Below are positions 19,946 through 28,750 of a DNA stretch of 64,000 nucleotides, piece by piece. The position numbers were made by a program, and so were the translations under genes. The notes under the pieces are model-generated. The model was given only the letters and a program-made list of their open reading frames with translations, searched no databases and was not told the origin of the DNA. Positions within the stretch are counted from its first letter, which is position 1. Every line of letters starts with the position of its first letter. Source of the DNA: Ginsengibacter hankyongi (lineage in GTDB: Bacteria > Bacteroidota > Bacteroidia > Chitinophagales > Chitinophagaceae); NCBI RefSeq assembly GCF_008710285.1, contig NZ_VYQF01000004.1, positions 186,001 through 250,000 on the forward strand. Reading direction: 5' to 3'.

Positions 19946-19991
19946 TTCCTTGCTATTTGCCATGGGAATTCCCATGGCAAATAGCAAGGAA
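19946..19991. repeat. 46-bp perfect palindrome
   Basis: Bases 19946-19991 read identically on both strands, centred on GGGAATTCCC with no spacer; the arms run TTCCTTGCTATTTGCCATGGG. It lies between the convergent ends of the T9SS cargo gene and the MFS gene. It has no T-run on either side, so it is not an ordinary terminator. It could extrude a cruciform or be the mark of a past insertion. Confidence 0.9.
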
Positions 19992-20077
19992 AGTAGCAAT
20001 ATTTCAATAAGAAAAAATAAAATGTTGTTTTTGCAATATTGGAGAAAAATAAGTCGATTTACGGGATTCTATCCGTA

Positions 20078-21370
20078 TCAATTTATTTCGTCAACTGCGT
20101 GGTCACTCATCGAAGACCTGGCCATTAGCAATGCGGCGACCGAAAGTATTGCTGCTGACGCAAGATAATATCCAACATATCGAACGCCGTAGGCTTCTGC
20201 AAGCTTGGTGGCCAGATATGGAGTAAGCGATGCTCCTAAAATTCCTGCCAGGGTAAAAGCGAGGGACGTTCCTGTATATCGAACAGGTATGGGAAAAATT
20301 TCAGCCAGCGCAGTCCCCAAAGGGCCATAGGTAAGCCCCATGAGAAACATACCAAGTATAAGAAATATAACAATTAACGTCCAACTGCCTGGTATGAATA
20401 GTTGTGAGAATAGCAGGCCAAAAATGAAAACGGCGATCGTTGCAACAATCATCGTGTTGCCGCGGCCGTAGCGATCAGCTAACCTGCCTGCTATCAGAAT
20501 ACCTATTGCAAAAAACAACATCGACACCGCTTGCGCTCCCAGGAAGCCGCCGTGCCCGTAATGAAATATAGCAGTGCCCCAGCTTAACGCAAATACCGTC
20601 ATTAAATAGAAGAGTAAAAAATTGGTAATGGAGGCAAAGGTTCCCAGGAACAGGGCTTTTGTATGTTTAGTAAATACATCTATTATCGGCAACCTGACCC
20701 GTTCGTCATTTTCAATGATCTTCAGGAAATCCGGCGTTTCAATAAGTTTCAAACGCACATACAGCCCTACCCATACTAAAAGGGCACTTGCAACGAACGG
20801 AATCCGCCAGCCGAAATTCATAAATTGTTCATCGCTCATCAGGTTGCCCAGTATAAGAAATATGCCGGTAGAAAATATAAAACCGAGCGGTGCGCCAAAT
20901 TGTGGAAACATTCCATACCATGCCTTTTTGCCCGGCGGAGCATTTTCAGTAGCAAGCAGCACAGCGCCACCCCATTCTCCACCAAGACCAACTCCTTGCC
21001 CGAATCTTAATAATGCTAATAGAAGAGGAGCTGCAATACCGATGGAACGATAGCCGGGAAGGAGGCCAATAGCTACCGTTGATGTCCCCATGGTCATCAG
21101 CGCTGCAATCAGCGTAGACTTACGTCCAATACGATCGCCGAAGTGCCCGAATAATGCTGCACCGACCGGCCTGGCAAAAAATGCCAATGCAAAAGTTGCC
21201 AATGATTCTAAGATTGCGGTGGTTTGGTCGGCAGCCGGGAAAAAAAGCTTTGGAAAAACCAGTACCGCAGCTGTACCATAAATGTAAAAATCGAAAAATT
21301 CAATGGTCGTGCCGGTAAGGCTCGCCAACAATATACGGCGGGTGCCGTTTCGCGAACTTACTTCAGTCAT
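20078..21370 (-). CDS. MFS transporter, metabolite:H+ symporter (MHS) family
   Basis: A 430-residue protein with 12 helices. MHS-family blocks are GTTIEFFDFYIYGTAAVLVF, the loop 2-3 motif GHFGDRIGRKSTL, RFGQGVGLGGEWGGAVLLA and AGRLADRYGRGN. Relatives carry dicarboxylates, shikimate or betaines with protons; the substrate here is unknown. Two hand-counted 60-base lines are 55% G+C and a third is 42%, higher on the whole than neighbouring genes, and the flanks hold a 46-bp palindrome on one side and a repeat-adhesin fragment on the other. Recent acquisition is therefore plausible. Confidence 0.9.
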   Translation of the reverse strand: MTEVSSRNGTRRILLASLTGTTIEFFDFYIYGTAAVLVFPKLFFPAADQTTAILESLATFALAFFARPVGAALFGHFGDRIGRKSTLIAALMTMGTSTVAIGLLPGYRSIGIAAPLLLALLRFGQGVGLGGEWGGAVLLATENAPPGKKAWYGMFPQFGAPLGFIFSTGIFLILGNLMSDEQFMNFGWRIPFVASALLVWVGLYVRLKLIETPDFLKIIENDERVRLPIIDVFTKHTKALFLGTFASITNFLLFYLMTVFALSWGTAIFHYGHGGFLGAQAVSMLFFAIGILIAGRLADRYGRGNTMIVATIAVFIFGLLFSQLFIPGSWTLIVIFLILGMFLMGLTYGPLGTALAEIFPIPVRYTGTSLAFTLAGILGASLTPYLATKLAEAYGVRYVGYYLASAAILSVAALLMARSSMSDHAVDEIN

Positions 21371-21565
21371 AAAGTCAATTTTCTAATAACGAGGCAGCAA
21401 ACTTAAGGGATTTAATATAGTTATGTCAACGTGAAATTAATGTTTCTATCATTCGAAAGAAGAGACATCGAATGGAACTTAAAGAGAAAATTTCAACGAG
21501 CTAAATAAACTGCCCTGCTACATATTACTTTCCTGGGAATCTAATTATCAACCAGTGCCAGGTCT

Positions 21566-21727
21566 ATGATCGTAAGCGTAGCAAAAAAAAGCTATAATGG
21601 ATCTGCTATTAACTGTTCATCTGCGGATGTTCAACTAACTACTGCTCCCAGTGGAGGAATCAGTACATATAGATATTCTATTAATAACGGTTCATATTTT
21701 CAGCCGGTAATGTATTTTGTAGCTTGA
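21566..21727 (+). pseudogene. Fragment of a repeat adhesin (SprB/PKD-like repeat)
   Basis: A 53-codon open stretch contains SYNGSAINCSSADVQLT and GGISTYRYSINNGSYFQP. This is the pattern of the SprB-type repeat (N-G-S-x-C...T-x-x-x-x-G-G-x-x-x-Y-x-Y-S-x-N-x-G) that occurs dozens of times in Bacteroidota gliding adhesins. A single repeat with no signal peptide, no sorting domain and an abrupt stop points to a leftover piece of a larger gene. The rest of the gap 21371-21791 shows nothing else I can name. Confidence 0.5.
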
Positions 21728-21791
21728 GCGGCAGACGAAACTAGGTTGCGGTATTAGAAGAAGACCTGCTATAGTTTGAAATAATTGTAGA

Positions 21792-22829
21792 TCATCGGGG
21801 TTGCTGATCCTCCAGAATTACATCATCAATTTTCCTGTTCTTAAGGATGTTAACATAGCTCAAAGCAAGATGGTTATTGTAATTTTCATATGCTTTTTGT
21901 GCCCACTGGATTGCTGAATCAACATCGCCATTTATTTCATTTATAATTGCCATGTTATAACAAGCCCTGCCTGCAATTTTGCGCTTAGGGTTATTCACTT
22001 CGGCCTGCCACAACTTTGCAGCGCCATCCCAATTACCCGTCCTGGCCTTTCGGGTAGCGATTTTAAAACTGGCGGAGCCTCTTACGTAATAGTCTCTTGT
22101 AACTCTTACCCATAAAGGAATTATATTGAAAGCATAATCATGCCCGGCAACATTACCTACTTCTTTTACTGCTTCGCGTCGGTCAGTTAACGCCTGTGCC
22201 GCCAGCAGGGGATTTATGCCTCTTGCATGGAAAGTGATCGTTCTGTTTATCGAAGCCTCATCAAGTATGTTTTTGCCTCTCACTTCATATATTCGCCATC
22301 CTGCATTTACAATGGTATGCATATTGGCTTGTTGTTCTATCGCGGGCACATTGCCCAATACAGTTTTGATGGTTGTCTTATTTACAGAATAATCTATTTG
22401 TGATTTTGTGTCGAAAAGCTCGAGTGAAAAAAGCGCATCGGCATTATTGTCGGAACAATATTTTTCAATAAGATCCCAGGGAAGCGGAGCAGGAAACATG
22501 CCCGGAGCATCGGTGGTCAGGCCACTGTTGGTAAGCAATGTAACTTCATCAAAACGATTATTTTTTTTTAGTTCATCTGAGAGGCCGGTGATAGTAGCCT
22601 GTGAGCCTTCCTTATCAAGATTGGGGCTTTCGAGGGAAACAGCTTTATCAATTACATTAAATACTTTTGATTTTTTTGAAACTTCGGTCCTGTTTACTAC
22701 CACTACGTTCTTTATGTACGGTGGCAGCGTAACGGGTGCAGGCTGCAGAACGCTTATGTGAACCAAATTGGTTGAAGCGCAGGAAGAAAATGCAATAATT
22801 ATTATTACATTAATGAACAGATTTTTCAT
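21792..22829 (-). CDS. DUF6340-like lipoprotein with TPR-type C-terminus
   Basis: A 345-residue protein starting with a lipoprotein signal, MKNLFINVIIIIAFSSCAS, the acylated Cys being C17. The middle (VTLPPYIKNVVVVNRTEVSK, then PGMFPAPLPWDLIEKYCSDN) matches what I know of the DUF6340 family of Bacteroidota surface or periplasmic lipoproteins. The C-terminal 90 residues have helical repeats (NWDGAAKLWQAEVNN, ACYNMAIINEINGDVDSAIQWAQKAYE) of the tetratricopeptide kind, suggesting protein-protein contact. The function is unknown. It is divergent from the methyltransferase gene. Confidence 0.75.
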   Translation of the reverse strand: MKNLFINVIIIIAFSSCASTNLVHISVLQPAPVTLPPYIKNVVVVNRTEVSKKSKVFNVIDKAVSLESPNLDKEGSQATITGLSDELKKNNRFDEVTLLTNSGLTTDAPGMFPAPLPWDLIEKYCSDNNADALFSLELFDTKSQIDYSVNKTTIKTVLGNVPAIEQQANMHTIVNAGWRIYEVRGKNILDEASINRTITFHARGINPLLAAQALTDRREAVKEVGNVAGHDYAFNIIPLWVRVTRDYYVRGSASFKIATRKARTGNWDGAAKLWQAEVNNPKRKIAGRACYNMAIINEINGDVDSAIQWAQKAYENYNNHLALSYVNILKNRKIDDVILEDQQPR

Positions 22830-22921
22830 AACATTGAATTATTGTATTTATGAAAACGCTTTTATAGCGCCTGTAGTATTAGTTTCCGGCTCATTTTTCC
22901 CCGGATCTTCATCTTGCAATC

Positions 22922-22981
22922 GGCCACAGATCAATTTGGCCAGTAAAAGAATTAGAAATTTTTAATTTGTGATCTGCGGCC
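22922..22981. repeat. Inverted repeat abutting the methyltransferase start codon
   Basis: GGCCACAGATCA (22922-22933) and TGATCTGCGGCC (22970-22981) are 12-base inverted arms with one mismatch, spaced 36 bases. The right arm ends four bases before ATG 22986, so the structure could either be an operator or hide the ribosome entry site. Confidence 0.6.
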
Positions 22982-22985
22982 AAGT

Positions 22986-23888
22986 ATGACAACAACTGAA
23001 ATAGAATCCTGCATTGAATCAGCGGAAGAGAACTCCTTACTCTACGAAGAAAAAAGCTTTGATAAGCGTAGTGAGGCCATAGATTTCATAGAGTTCCAGG
23101 TTTTGGACCCGATAGAAGTACTATCGCAAAAATCAATTCAGCAAGATGAACTGGTTTTGCTGAAAGATCGAGCTGAAAAAGTAATATTCGAACTGTATAA
23201 AATTGATATTAAGCTATTTCAAAAACTTAAGAAAACTATCCGAACAAAGGGATTAAATGCAACAGCGTTCAAAAGCATGGTTAGTGAATATTTCGATTTT
23301 GATTTAACATATAAAAAGAAGGTTAAAGAAACAGGATATGACAATCTGGACATCTTCATTAATGGATTATTGCCGTGTGAGACTATTCCCGAACAGGCTA
23401 AACCGTTAGAACCTGAAATGGTTTATTATCAAAAAACGCCGGCAAGAATTATTTTTGAAATAGTGGAGCAAGCTCATTTTATAAAAGAAGATGTTTTTAT
23501 TGATATAGGTTCTGGTTTAGGACAGGTAGCCATCCTGGTGAATCTCCTCGCCGGAATTAAAACCAAAGGAATAGAATTCGAGCCATCGTTCTGCAGCTAC
23601 GCAACAAGTTGTGTTATGGCGCTTAAATTACCTAGTGTAACCTTCATGAATATTGACGCACGCAAAGCAGATTATTCGGAAGGAACCGTTTTTTTTATGT
23701 TCACGCCTTTCAAGGGTGAAATGTTACAAGATGTCCTGGAAATTTTACGGAAAGAATCTTTGCTTAGGAAAATTAGAATCATCACCTACGGTCCTTGTAC
23801 TGCAGAGGTGGAACTGCAAAGTTGGCTGCGTTCTGCCGCTCCAAAAAATGAGAATATGTATAAAGCAGCGTTTTTCACGAGTTGCTGA
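22986..23888 (+). CDS. Class I SAM methyltransferase, DOT1-like
   Basis: A 300-residue protein. The N-terminal 150 residues are helical and charged, with no known domain. The C-terminal half is a Rossmann-fold methyltransferase: motif I is DIGSGLGQVAIL (D173 onward), preceded by YYQKTPARIIFEIVEQA. The acidic end of strand 2 is GIEFEPSFCSYA, and motif IV is MFTPFKGEMLQDV. The order YQKTP - DIGSGLGQ - GIE resembles the DOT1 lysine methyltransferase fold, which occurs in scattered bacteria; the target (protein, lipid or RNA) is unknown. It is a single gene with an unusual leader. Confidence 0.7.
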   Translation: MTTTEIESCIESAEENSLLYEEKSFDKRSEAIDFIEFQVLDPIEVLSQKSIQQDELVLLKDRAEKVIFELYKIDIKLFQKLKKTIRTKGLNATAFKSMVSEYFDFDLTYKKKVKETGYDNLDIFINGLLPCETIPEQAKPLEPEMVYYQKTPARIIFEIVEQAHFIKEDVFIDIGSGLGQVAILVNLLAGIKTKGIEFEPSFCSYATSCVMALKLPSVTFMNIDARKADYSEGTVFFMFTPFKGEMLQDVLEILRKESLLRKIRIITYGPCTAEVELQSWLRSAAPKNENMYKAAFFTSC

Positions 23889-23981
23889 ATTATTCAAGTG
23901 ATTGAATAATTACGTTCCTATAACAGTAAAGGACAAACGTAGTAAGTTTAATAACAAGGTTGGCGTAATTTATTAAAGAAA

Positions 23982-24650
23982 ATGACAGGAGAGAATGTTT
24001 GTAAAAGATTGCCGGAAAAGGAAATAAATAAAAGTGAACTGAATTACCTGACTATGAATAATAACGACAGAAAAAGAACAATAGATAAGAAGAATATTTT
24101 CGCAATTATTGGAAGCGCAGCTGAGAACTCCTCAAATCTTAAACTGGTAAAAGCTTTAGCTCATATTACTGAAGACAAATTTAACTTAACGGTATTTGAC
24201 AACTTAAGAGAATTGCCACATTTTAGTCCTGAACTTTCAATTGGAAAGGCGCCAAAAATAATACTCGACTTTAGAGAGAGTATTAACCGTGCAGACGGAC
24301 TTTTAATTTGTACACCGGAGTACGTGTTTAGCATTCCATCTGGTTTAAAAAATGCTATCGAATGGTGTGTTTCAACAATCGTATTTTCAAACAAACCAAC
24401 GGGGCTCATTACTGCATCTGCCGATGGGAAGAAAGGACATGAAGAATTACAATTAATAATGAAAACGGTTGAAGCAAAATTTACCGAACAGTCGACACTT
24501 CTTATTCAGGGTATAAAGGGAAAGATAAATGAACAGGGAACAATTACCGACAGCAAAACAAATTTAGATTTTATGACTTTTATTGAAGCATTCGAAGAAC
24601 TGTTTAAAAATTCCGGCGACACAAAGAACATAGATGCTGTGGAGGTTTAA
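23982..24650 (+). CDS. NADPH-dependent FMN reductase
   Basis: A 222-residue flavodoxin-like oxidoreductase that reduces FMN or quinone-type substrates using NAD(P)H in the cytoplasm. The fold starts at NIFAIIGSAAENSSNLKLV (FMN phosphate loop), with ADGLLICTPEYVFSIPSGLKNAIEWC as the conserved flavin-binding TPEY...P..LKNAIDW signature. The start could be ATG 23982, used here, or ATG 24054 (residue 25), which gives a length closer to the family; the first 24 residues are charged and not conserved in relatives known to me. It is read in the same direction as the methyltransferase, 93 bases downstream. Confidence 0.88.
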   Translation: MTGENVCKRLPEKEINKSELNYLTMNNNDRKRTIDKKNIFAIIGSAAENSSNLKLVKALAHITEDKFNLTVFDNLRELPHFSPELSIGKAPKIILDFRESINRADGLLICTPEYVFSIPSGLKNAIEWCVSTIVFSNKPTGLITASADGKKGHEELQLIMKTVEAKFTEQSTLLIQGIKGKINEQGTITDSKTNLDFMTFIEAFEELFKNSGDTKNIDAVEV

Positions 24651-24773
24651 CGCCAACGTATTTCCTCAATAAAAAGAAAAAATGTTGAACGTTGCTAATT
24701 AAGCGTTCCTAAAAAAATTATTAAATTTTCCTGCAATCCCAGATCGGCACGATAAATGTTTTAATTTACCCGC

Positions 24774-25331
24774 ATGCCCAGAATCTTTTTTACTTTACTT
24801 CTTATTGTATTAGCTAATTGCTTGTTTGCGCAATATGTACATTATTCGGATACAAGGAATATAAATAGTAAAACAGAGGCAGCCCCGCCTGCACCAAAAG
24901 CAGCGCCAAATATTATAAAACAAATAGTAAAGGATACAGTAAGAGATACGGTGAAGGTTGTTGTGCACGATACAGTAAAGGTGATAATACGAGACACTAT
25001 AAGACTTGCCGTAAGAGATACTGTTAGGCTAACCGCAAGGGATACCGTAAAAATTATAGTTCACGATACGGTAAGAGTAGCCGGGGAAAAAATTGTTTAT
25101 CATAAATGGCCCGATCGATGTCCTGGTCTTTCAGGCGCGGTCCCTGTCTTAACGAATTATGTTCCTAAAGACATTGTTCCCAAAATAACAGAAATATACA
25201 AAGGACATTTATATTCCATCACCAGTATAAAGGTGGGCAATAACAAACTTAACTATAAATTAAAAGTTTGCGAGAACGGTGAAATTAAGTTTGAATATGC
25301 AGACGAGAATGGTGATATTATAACCAAATAA
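24774..25331 (+). CDS. Secreted protein with six tandem DTVK-type octapeptides
   Basis: A 185-residue protein: signal peptide (FFTLLLIVLANCLFAQ, residues 5-20), a Pro/Ala-rich linker (34-46), then six perfect-register octapeptides at residues 58-105. Each begins DTVK, DTVR or DTIR and ends in Arg or His (DTVKVVVH, DTVKVIIR, DTIRLAVR and so on), with one more DTVR at 54-57. A folded-looking 80-residue C-terminal domain follows (KWPDRCPGLS..., YKGHLYSITSIKVG). The repeats would form beta strands alternating polar and hydrophobic faces. I recognise no family; the repeat is a spacer or coiled/beta stalk by guess. Confidence 0.75.
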   Translation: MPRIFFTLLLIVLANCLFAQYVHYSDTRNINSKTEAAPPAPKAAPNIIKQIVKDTVRDTVKVVVHDTVKVIIRDTIRLAVRDTVRLTARDTVKIIVHDTVRVAGEKIVYHKWPDRCPGLSGAVPVLTNYVPKDIVPKITEIYKGHLYSITSIKVGNNKLNYKLKVCENGEIKFEYADENGDIITK

Positions 25332-25456
25332 GTTTTGGGGAATAAAGCACCTTTCGCTTTAAATTCGATGTTGTGGGCCACTTTCATTGAAATATAAAAA
25401 CTTTTATATAAATCTGGTCTTCTCTTTCGGTAAAGTGTGTGGAAGATGTTTGACGC

Positions 25457-25909
25457 TTAGTGAAATACCTTTGTTTCCTGGATCGGCGTACAATGCTCAG
25501 ATAATATTTCTACTTTATCTCCATTTTTAACTACAACAATACTGCAACGCTGATCTTCATCAAAAGGGCTACCACGGTACATTCCCTTCCCTTTCCACCT
25601 GGTGCTTACTATGGCAGTATTATCATAAATAGTGGTCTCAAATTCGCTACGGCTCATATCTTTTAATAAATAAGACGATTCGCCTGCCGTGGCTACCACG
25701 CTGTCCCTGCTGAATGTGCCACCACTTCTTGTAAAATAAATATAAGAAGGCGATAATACAGAGTCAACTTCCTTCATGTTCTTATGCTCCCATCCATTAT
25801 CAAACCGGTTTATAACACTAATGACTTCACCTTCTGTGAGGGAGGCCTGCTTGGGATTACAGGAGTCAAAAACTATTAAAAGAAAAAGGCTAAATAGAAA
25901 TTTTCTCAT
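25457..25909 (-). CDS. SnoaL/DUF4440-like lipoprotein
   Basis: A 150-residue protein: signal peptide with lipobox-like FLLIVFDSC (C17) and an NTF2-like cone fold. Conserved elements are VISVINRFDNGWEHKNMKEV, the acidic SYIYFTRSGG segment and the C-terminal pair of strands (SIVVVKNGDKVEILSEHC). Such periplasmic NTF2-like proteins are often orphan small-molecule or peptide binders; no catalytic residue set is evident. It stands alone between a repeat protein and a kinase. Confidence 0.75.
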   Translation of the reverse strand: MRKFLFSLFLLIVFDSCNPKQASLTEGEVISVINRFDNGWEHKNMKEVDSVLSPSYIYFTRSGGTFSRDSVVATAGESSYLLKDMSRSEFETTIYDNTAIVSTRWKGKGMYRGSPFDEDQRCSIVVVKNGDKVEILSEHCTPIQETKVFH

Positions 25910-26299
25910 ATTACATTGAAATCTTTGTTGTTAGAAAATTGAAGATAAGAATTTTTTGTACTTGCACGTAACGGTTACGCTGATATGGTAATTGTTTTAT
26001 GTGGTAAAATGATTTTAAATACAACAGCGCTAAATACTTAAAACAGTAGTTTTCAGTATCAATCTCCAAATAGAATTTGAAAAAAAATTAATATATAAAA
26101 AACGAAGAAAATTTGCATTTGCTGTAAAACATTTTTACGTTTACAGTGCATTATATTTATTTACCAAACCTACATATCGAATCCCTTAAGCTTTAAATAA
26201 TCTCCTCGTAAGTAAAAACATTGTTGCCTGGAATATAAATGTTTCTGATAACCAAAATATCCGGCTGCATTAACCCCTAAATTATAAAGGAAGAAATTT
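25910..26299. other. Spacer before sensor kinase
   Basis: About 390 bases without a supported gene. CTGTAAA (26122-26128) and TTTACAG (26140-26146) are a 7-bp perfect inverted repeat with an 11-base loop inside the presumed kinase leader. No strong -7 match and no RNA gene are visible. Confidence 0.4.
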
Positions 26300-28339
26300 A
26301 TGGAGCATGGCAGAGTGTTAATACCGGCACACGGCTGTAAAAGCATTAAAAAAATCGTTTGTATTTTTTTAATCATTATTGTATCTAATACTTCCTTTGG
26401 CCAACAAAATTTTGAAGCGAAAAAAGGAGTGCTGGACCTTCGCAACTGGAGCTGGAAGAAAAACGGGATAACGGATTTAAATGGCGAGTGGGAATTCTAT
26501 TGGAAATCGCTATACACCCCTTCATTTTTTGATTCGTCGAAAGCAAATTCTGCCGTATATAGTGTGGTTCCGGGTTTTTGGAACAATCTAATACCCGGAA
26601 AGGGATTACTTAAACCAGGCTTTGGCTACGGCACTTACCGGTTGAAAATATTGTGTCCCGCATCCAACGAAAAGTTGGCGCTGAAATTTTTAACGGTTGG
26701 CTCTGACTACAAATTGTTTGTAAATGGTACACAGGTTTTGCAGGAAGGAAACGTAGGCACCAGCAAGGCAACTTCCATTTCTGCGTTTATGCCTGCTGTA
26801 ATTCCCGTTATGCCAGAAAATAATGAATTAAATATTGTTATCCAGGTTTCAAACTACACCTATGATGAAGGCGGTCTATGGGACTTTATAAAACTGGGAA
26901 CAGAACAACAGATAAATACTTTTCATATTAGAAATGTGTCGCGTGATTTTTTTATTGCCGGCAGTTTTTTCCTGATGGGCATATTTTATTTTGTAATCTA
27001 TTTTTTTTACAGGCGCAGATTATCGCCTTTATATTTTAGCATATTTTGCCTGCTGCTTGCCATAAGGCCACTGGTTACTGATGAATTGGCTATCAATTAT
27101 ATTACAGACTGGAACTGGAATTTGATAAAACATATTGAGTTTGTATCTCTCTATTTAACAGTTCCCGTGCTATCGCTTTTCTCTTATGAATTATTTCCAA
27201 AAGAGTTTTCAAAAAGAATACTACGTTATATCTTAATAGCAAGTGTTCCGTTTGTATTTATGGCCCTGTTTACTTCTCCTTTTGTATTTCGGTATTTTTT
27301 GCATCCTTTCGAAATATTTATATTGCTGACTGCTTGCTATGGCTTGTTTGTATACACAAGGGCGGTAAAAAACAGGAGACCTGGCGGTATCTATTTTTTA
27401 ACGGGTTTTGTATTTCTTTTTATAACATTTATAAACGATGTACTATACACCAATCTTATTATTGAAAGTATTCACCTGGTTTATGTGGGTCTTTTTCTTT
27501 TTATTATTTCGCAGGCTATTGCTCTTTCAAGACAATTTTTCTGGACCTTCTCCAGGCTTGAAATCGTAAACACTCAATTAGAAAAGATTAATGATGAGTT
27601 AAGCCGTAAAAATAATACCATTAATGAAGCAAACAAACAGCTAACGCGGCTTAACGCAGAACTGGACAGCCTCGTTTATCGTACTTCACATGATCTGAGA
27701 TCACCGGTCACTTCTATTCTTACGCTTATTGAAATTATCAGGGAAGAAAAAGACGAAGCAAAAAGAAATGAATATTTCAACCTTCAAACGAAGACATTAT
27801 TCAGGCTAGATTCTTTAATATCGGATACACTGGATTTTGCAAAAAATAAAAGAGTGGAATTAAATTATGAGCCGGTTGATTTCAGGGAATTGATAGAAAG
27901 TATTTTGCAGGATCATATTTTTTCTGATAATTCGGAGAATATTGCAAGGATTGTTGAGATAGAACAGCAGGGAATATTTGTAAGCGATAAAACCCGGCTA
28001 AGCATGGTAGCTAGTAACCTGGTATCCAATGCGCTCAGGTATCATAACCTCAATCAGGATAAACCCTGGGTGAAAATAATTGTAATTGCAAATAACACGC
28101 AGGCTGAATTAGTGTTTGCTGATAATGGCCAGGGTATTGATGAGAAGCATATTGATCATATTTTTACCATGTTTTACAGGGCTAATAAAAAAACAACCGG
28201 TTCCGGCATTGGACTGTATATCGTGAAAGAAGCGGTTGAAAAGTTAGGCGGCGCAATCCAAATAGAGTCGAAGATCAATGAAGGAACGAAATTTACTATC
28301 ATCATCCCCAACCAGGGAAATGAATCAGCCCGGGACTAA
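26300..28339 (+). CDS. Hybrid-free 7TM-type sensor histidine kinase
   Basis: A 679-residue membrane kinase. Residues 1-35 are a signal-like segment. Residues 40-200 form a 7TMR-DISM-type extracytoplasmic beta sandwich (WSWKKNGITDLNGEWEFYWK, PGFWNN). Seven helices follow (about 215-400), then a coiled coil (NTQLEKINDELSRKNNTINE), a HisKA dimerisation helix with YRTSHDLRSPVTSIL (H468 region) and an HATPase domain with N (LVSNALRY), G1 (DNGQGIDE) and G2 (GSGIGLYIVKEAV) boxes. No response regulator gene is adjacent, so the partner is unknown. The sandwich suggests sensing of sugar-like or outer-membrane-derived ligands. Confidence 0.85.
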   Translation: MEHGRVLIPAHGCKSIKKIVCIFLIIIVSNTSFGQQNFEAKKGVLDLRNWSWKKNGITDLNGEWEFYWKSLYTPSFFDSSKANSAVYSVVPGFWNNLIPGKGLLKPGFGYGTYRLKILCPASNEKLALKFLTVGSDYKLFVNGTQVLQEGNVGTSKATSISAFMPAVIPVMPENNELNIVIQVSNYTYDEGGLWDFIKLGTEQQINTFHIRNVSRDFFIAGSFFLMGIFYFVIYFFYRRRLSPLYFSIFCLLLAIRPLVTDELAINYITDWNWNLIKHIEFVSLYLTVPVLSLFSYELFPKEFSKRILRYILIASVPFVFMALFTSPFVFRYFLHPFEIFILLTACYGLFVYTRAVKNRRPGGIYFLTGFVFLFITFINDVLYTNLIIESIHLVYVGLFLFIISQAIALSRQFFWTFSRLEIVNTQLEKINDELSRKNNTINEANKQLTRLNAELDSLVYRTSHDLRSPVTSILTLIEIIREEKDEAKRNEYFNLQTKTLFRLDSLISDTLDFAKNKRVELNYEPVDFRELIESILQDHIFSDNSENIARIVEIEQQGIFVSDKTRLSMVASNLVSNALRYHNLNQDKPWVKIIVIANNTQAELVFADNGQGIDEKHIDHIFTMFYRANKKTTGSGIGLYIVKEAVEKLGGAIQIESKINEGTKFTIIIPNQGNESARD

Positions 28340-28365
28340 GAATGATCTTTATAATAACTTTAAAT

Positions 28366-28397
28366 AAAAAAGTATCGCCCGGAAGCGATACTTTTTT
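28366..28397 (+). terminator. Intrinsic terminator after the kinase
   Basis: AAAAAAGTATCGC (28366-28378) pairs with GCGATACTTTTTT (28385-28397) across a CCGGAA loop. It is symmetrical and also serves the minus-strand gene ending at 28427. Confidence 0.9.
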
Positions 28398-28426
28398 ATT
28401 AATGTCTTCAAGGGAACAATTGAAAT

Positions 28427-28678
28427 TTATTTATCCTTATCAGTTTTATTTTTAACTTCTCCTGTAGTGGTGTTCACCTTGGTTTTATGTTTAACACCAT
28501 TTTTTTCCCTTTTTACTTTATAACCATTGTGATGTTTGTGTTTGCTAAAAGTGTTGTGTACTTTTTGCCCTGCTGTGGAGGTTTTTTTAACCTTGGTTTG
28601 CGAATCCTGGGCCTGTGAAGCAAGGCTGAAGCTTACAACAAGAGCTACAAATAATAATAATTTTTTCATCTTTTTCAT
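28427..28678 (-). CDS. Small secreted Lys/His-rich protein, unknown
   Basis: An 83-residue protein with a signal peptide (MKKMKKLLLFVALVVSFSLASQAQ) followed by a 60-residue highly basic tail (TFSKHKHHNGYKVKREKNGV) ending in TTTGEVKNKTDKDK. ATG 28678 is chosen rather than the upstream in-frame ATG 28708 because the signal peptide begins there. No Cys or domain is present. The periplasmic location is inferred from the signal; the function is unknown. The composition recalls small basic exported proteins of Bacteroidota. Confidence 0.65.
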   Translation of the reverse strand: MKKMKKLLLFVALVVSFSLASQAQDSQTKVKKTSTAGQKVHNTFSKHKHHNGYKVKREKNGVKHKTKVNTTTGEVKNKTDKDK

Positions 28679-28750
28679 TTTTTGTTTAGTATACAGGTAT
28701 ATAATCAATTAGCCTGCCACATTAATTTTCACCGAAATTATTTCGCCGTC

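Noticed and set aside
24945-25088. 24-base tandem repeats considered as a CRISPR-like array
   Set aside because: The repeats are in-frame octapeptides inside a signal-bearing protein, with no unique spacers.
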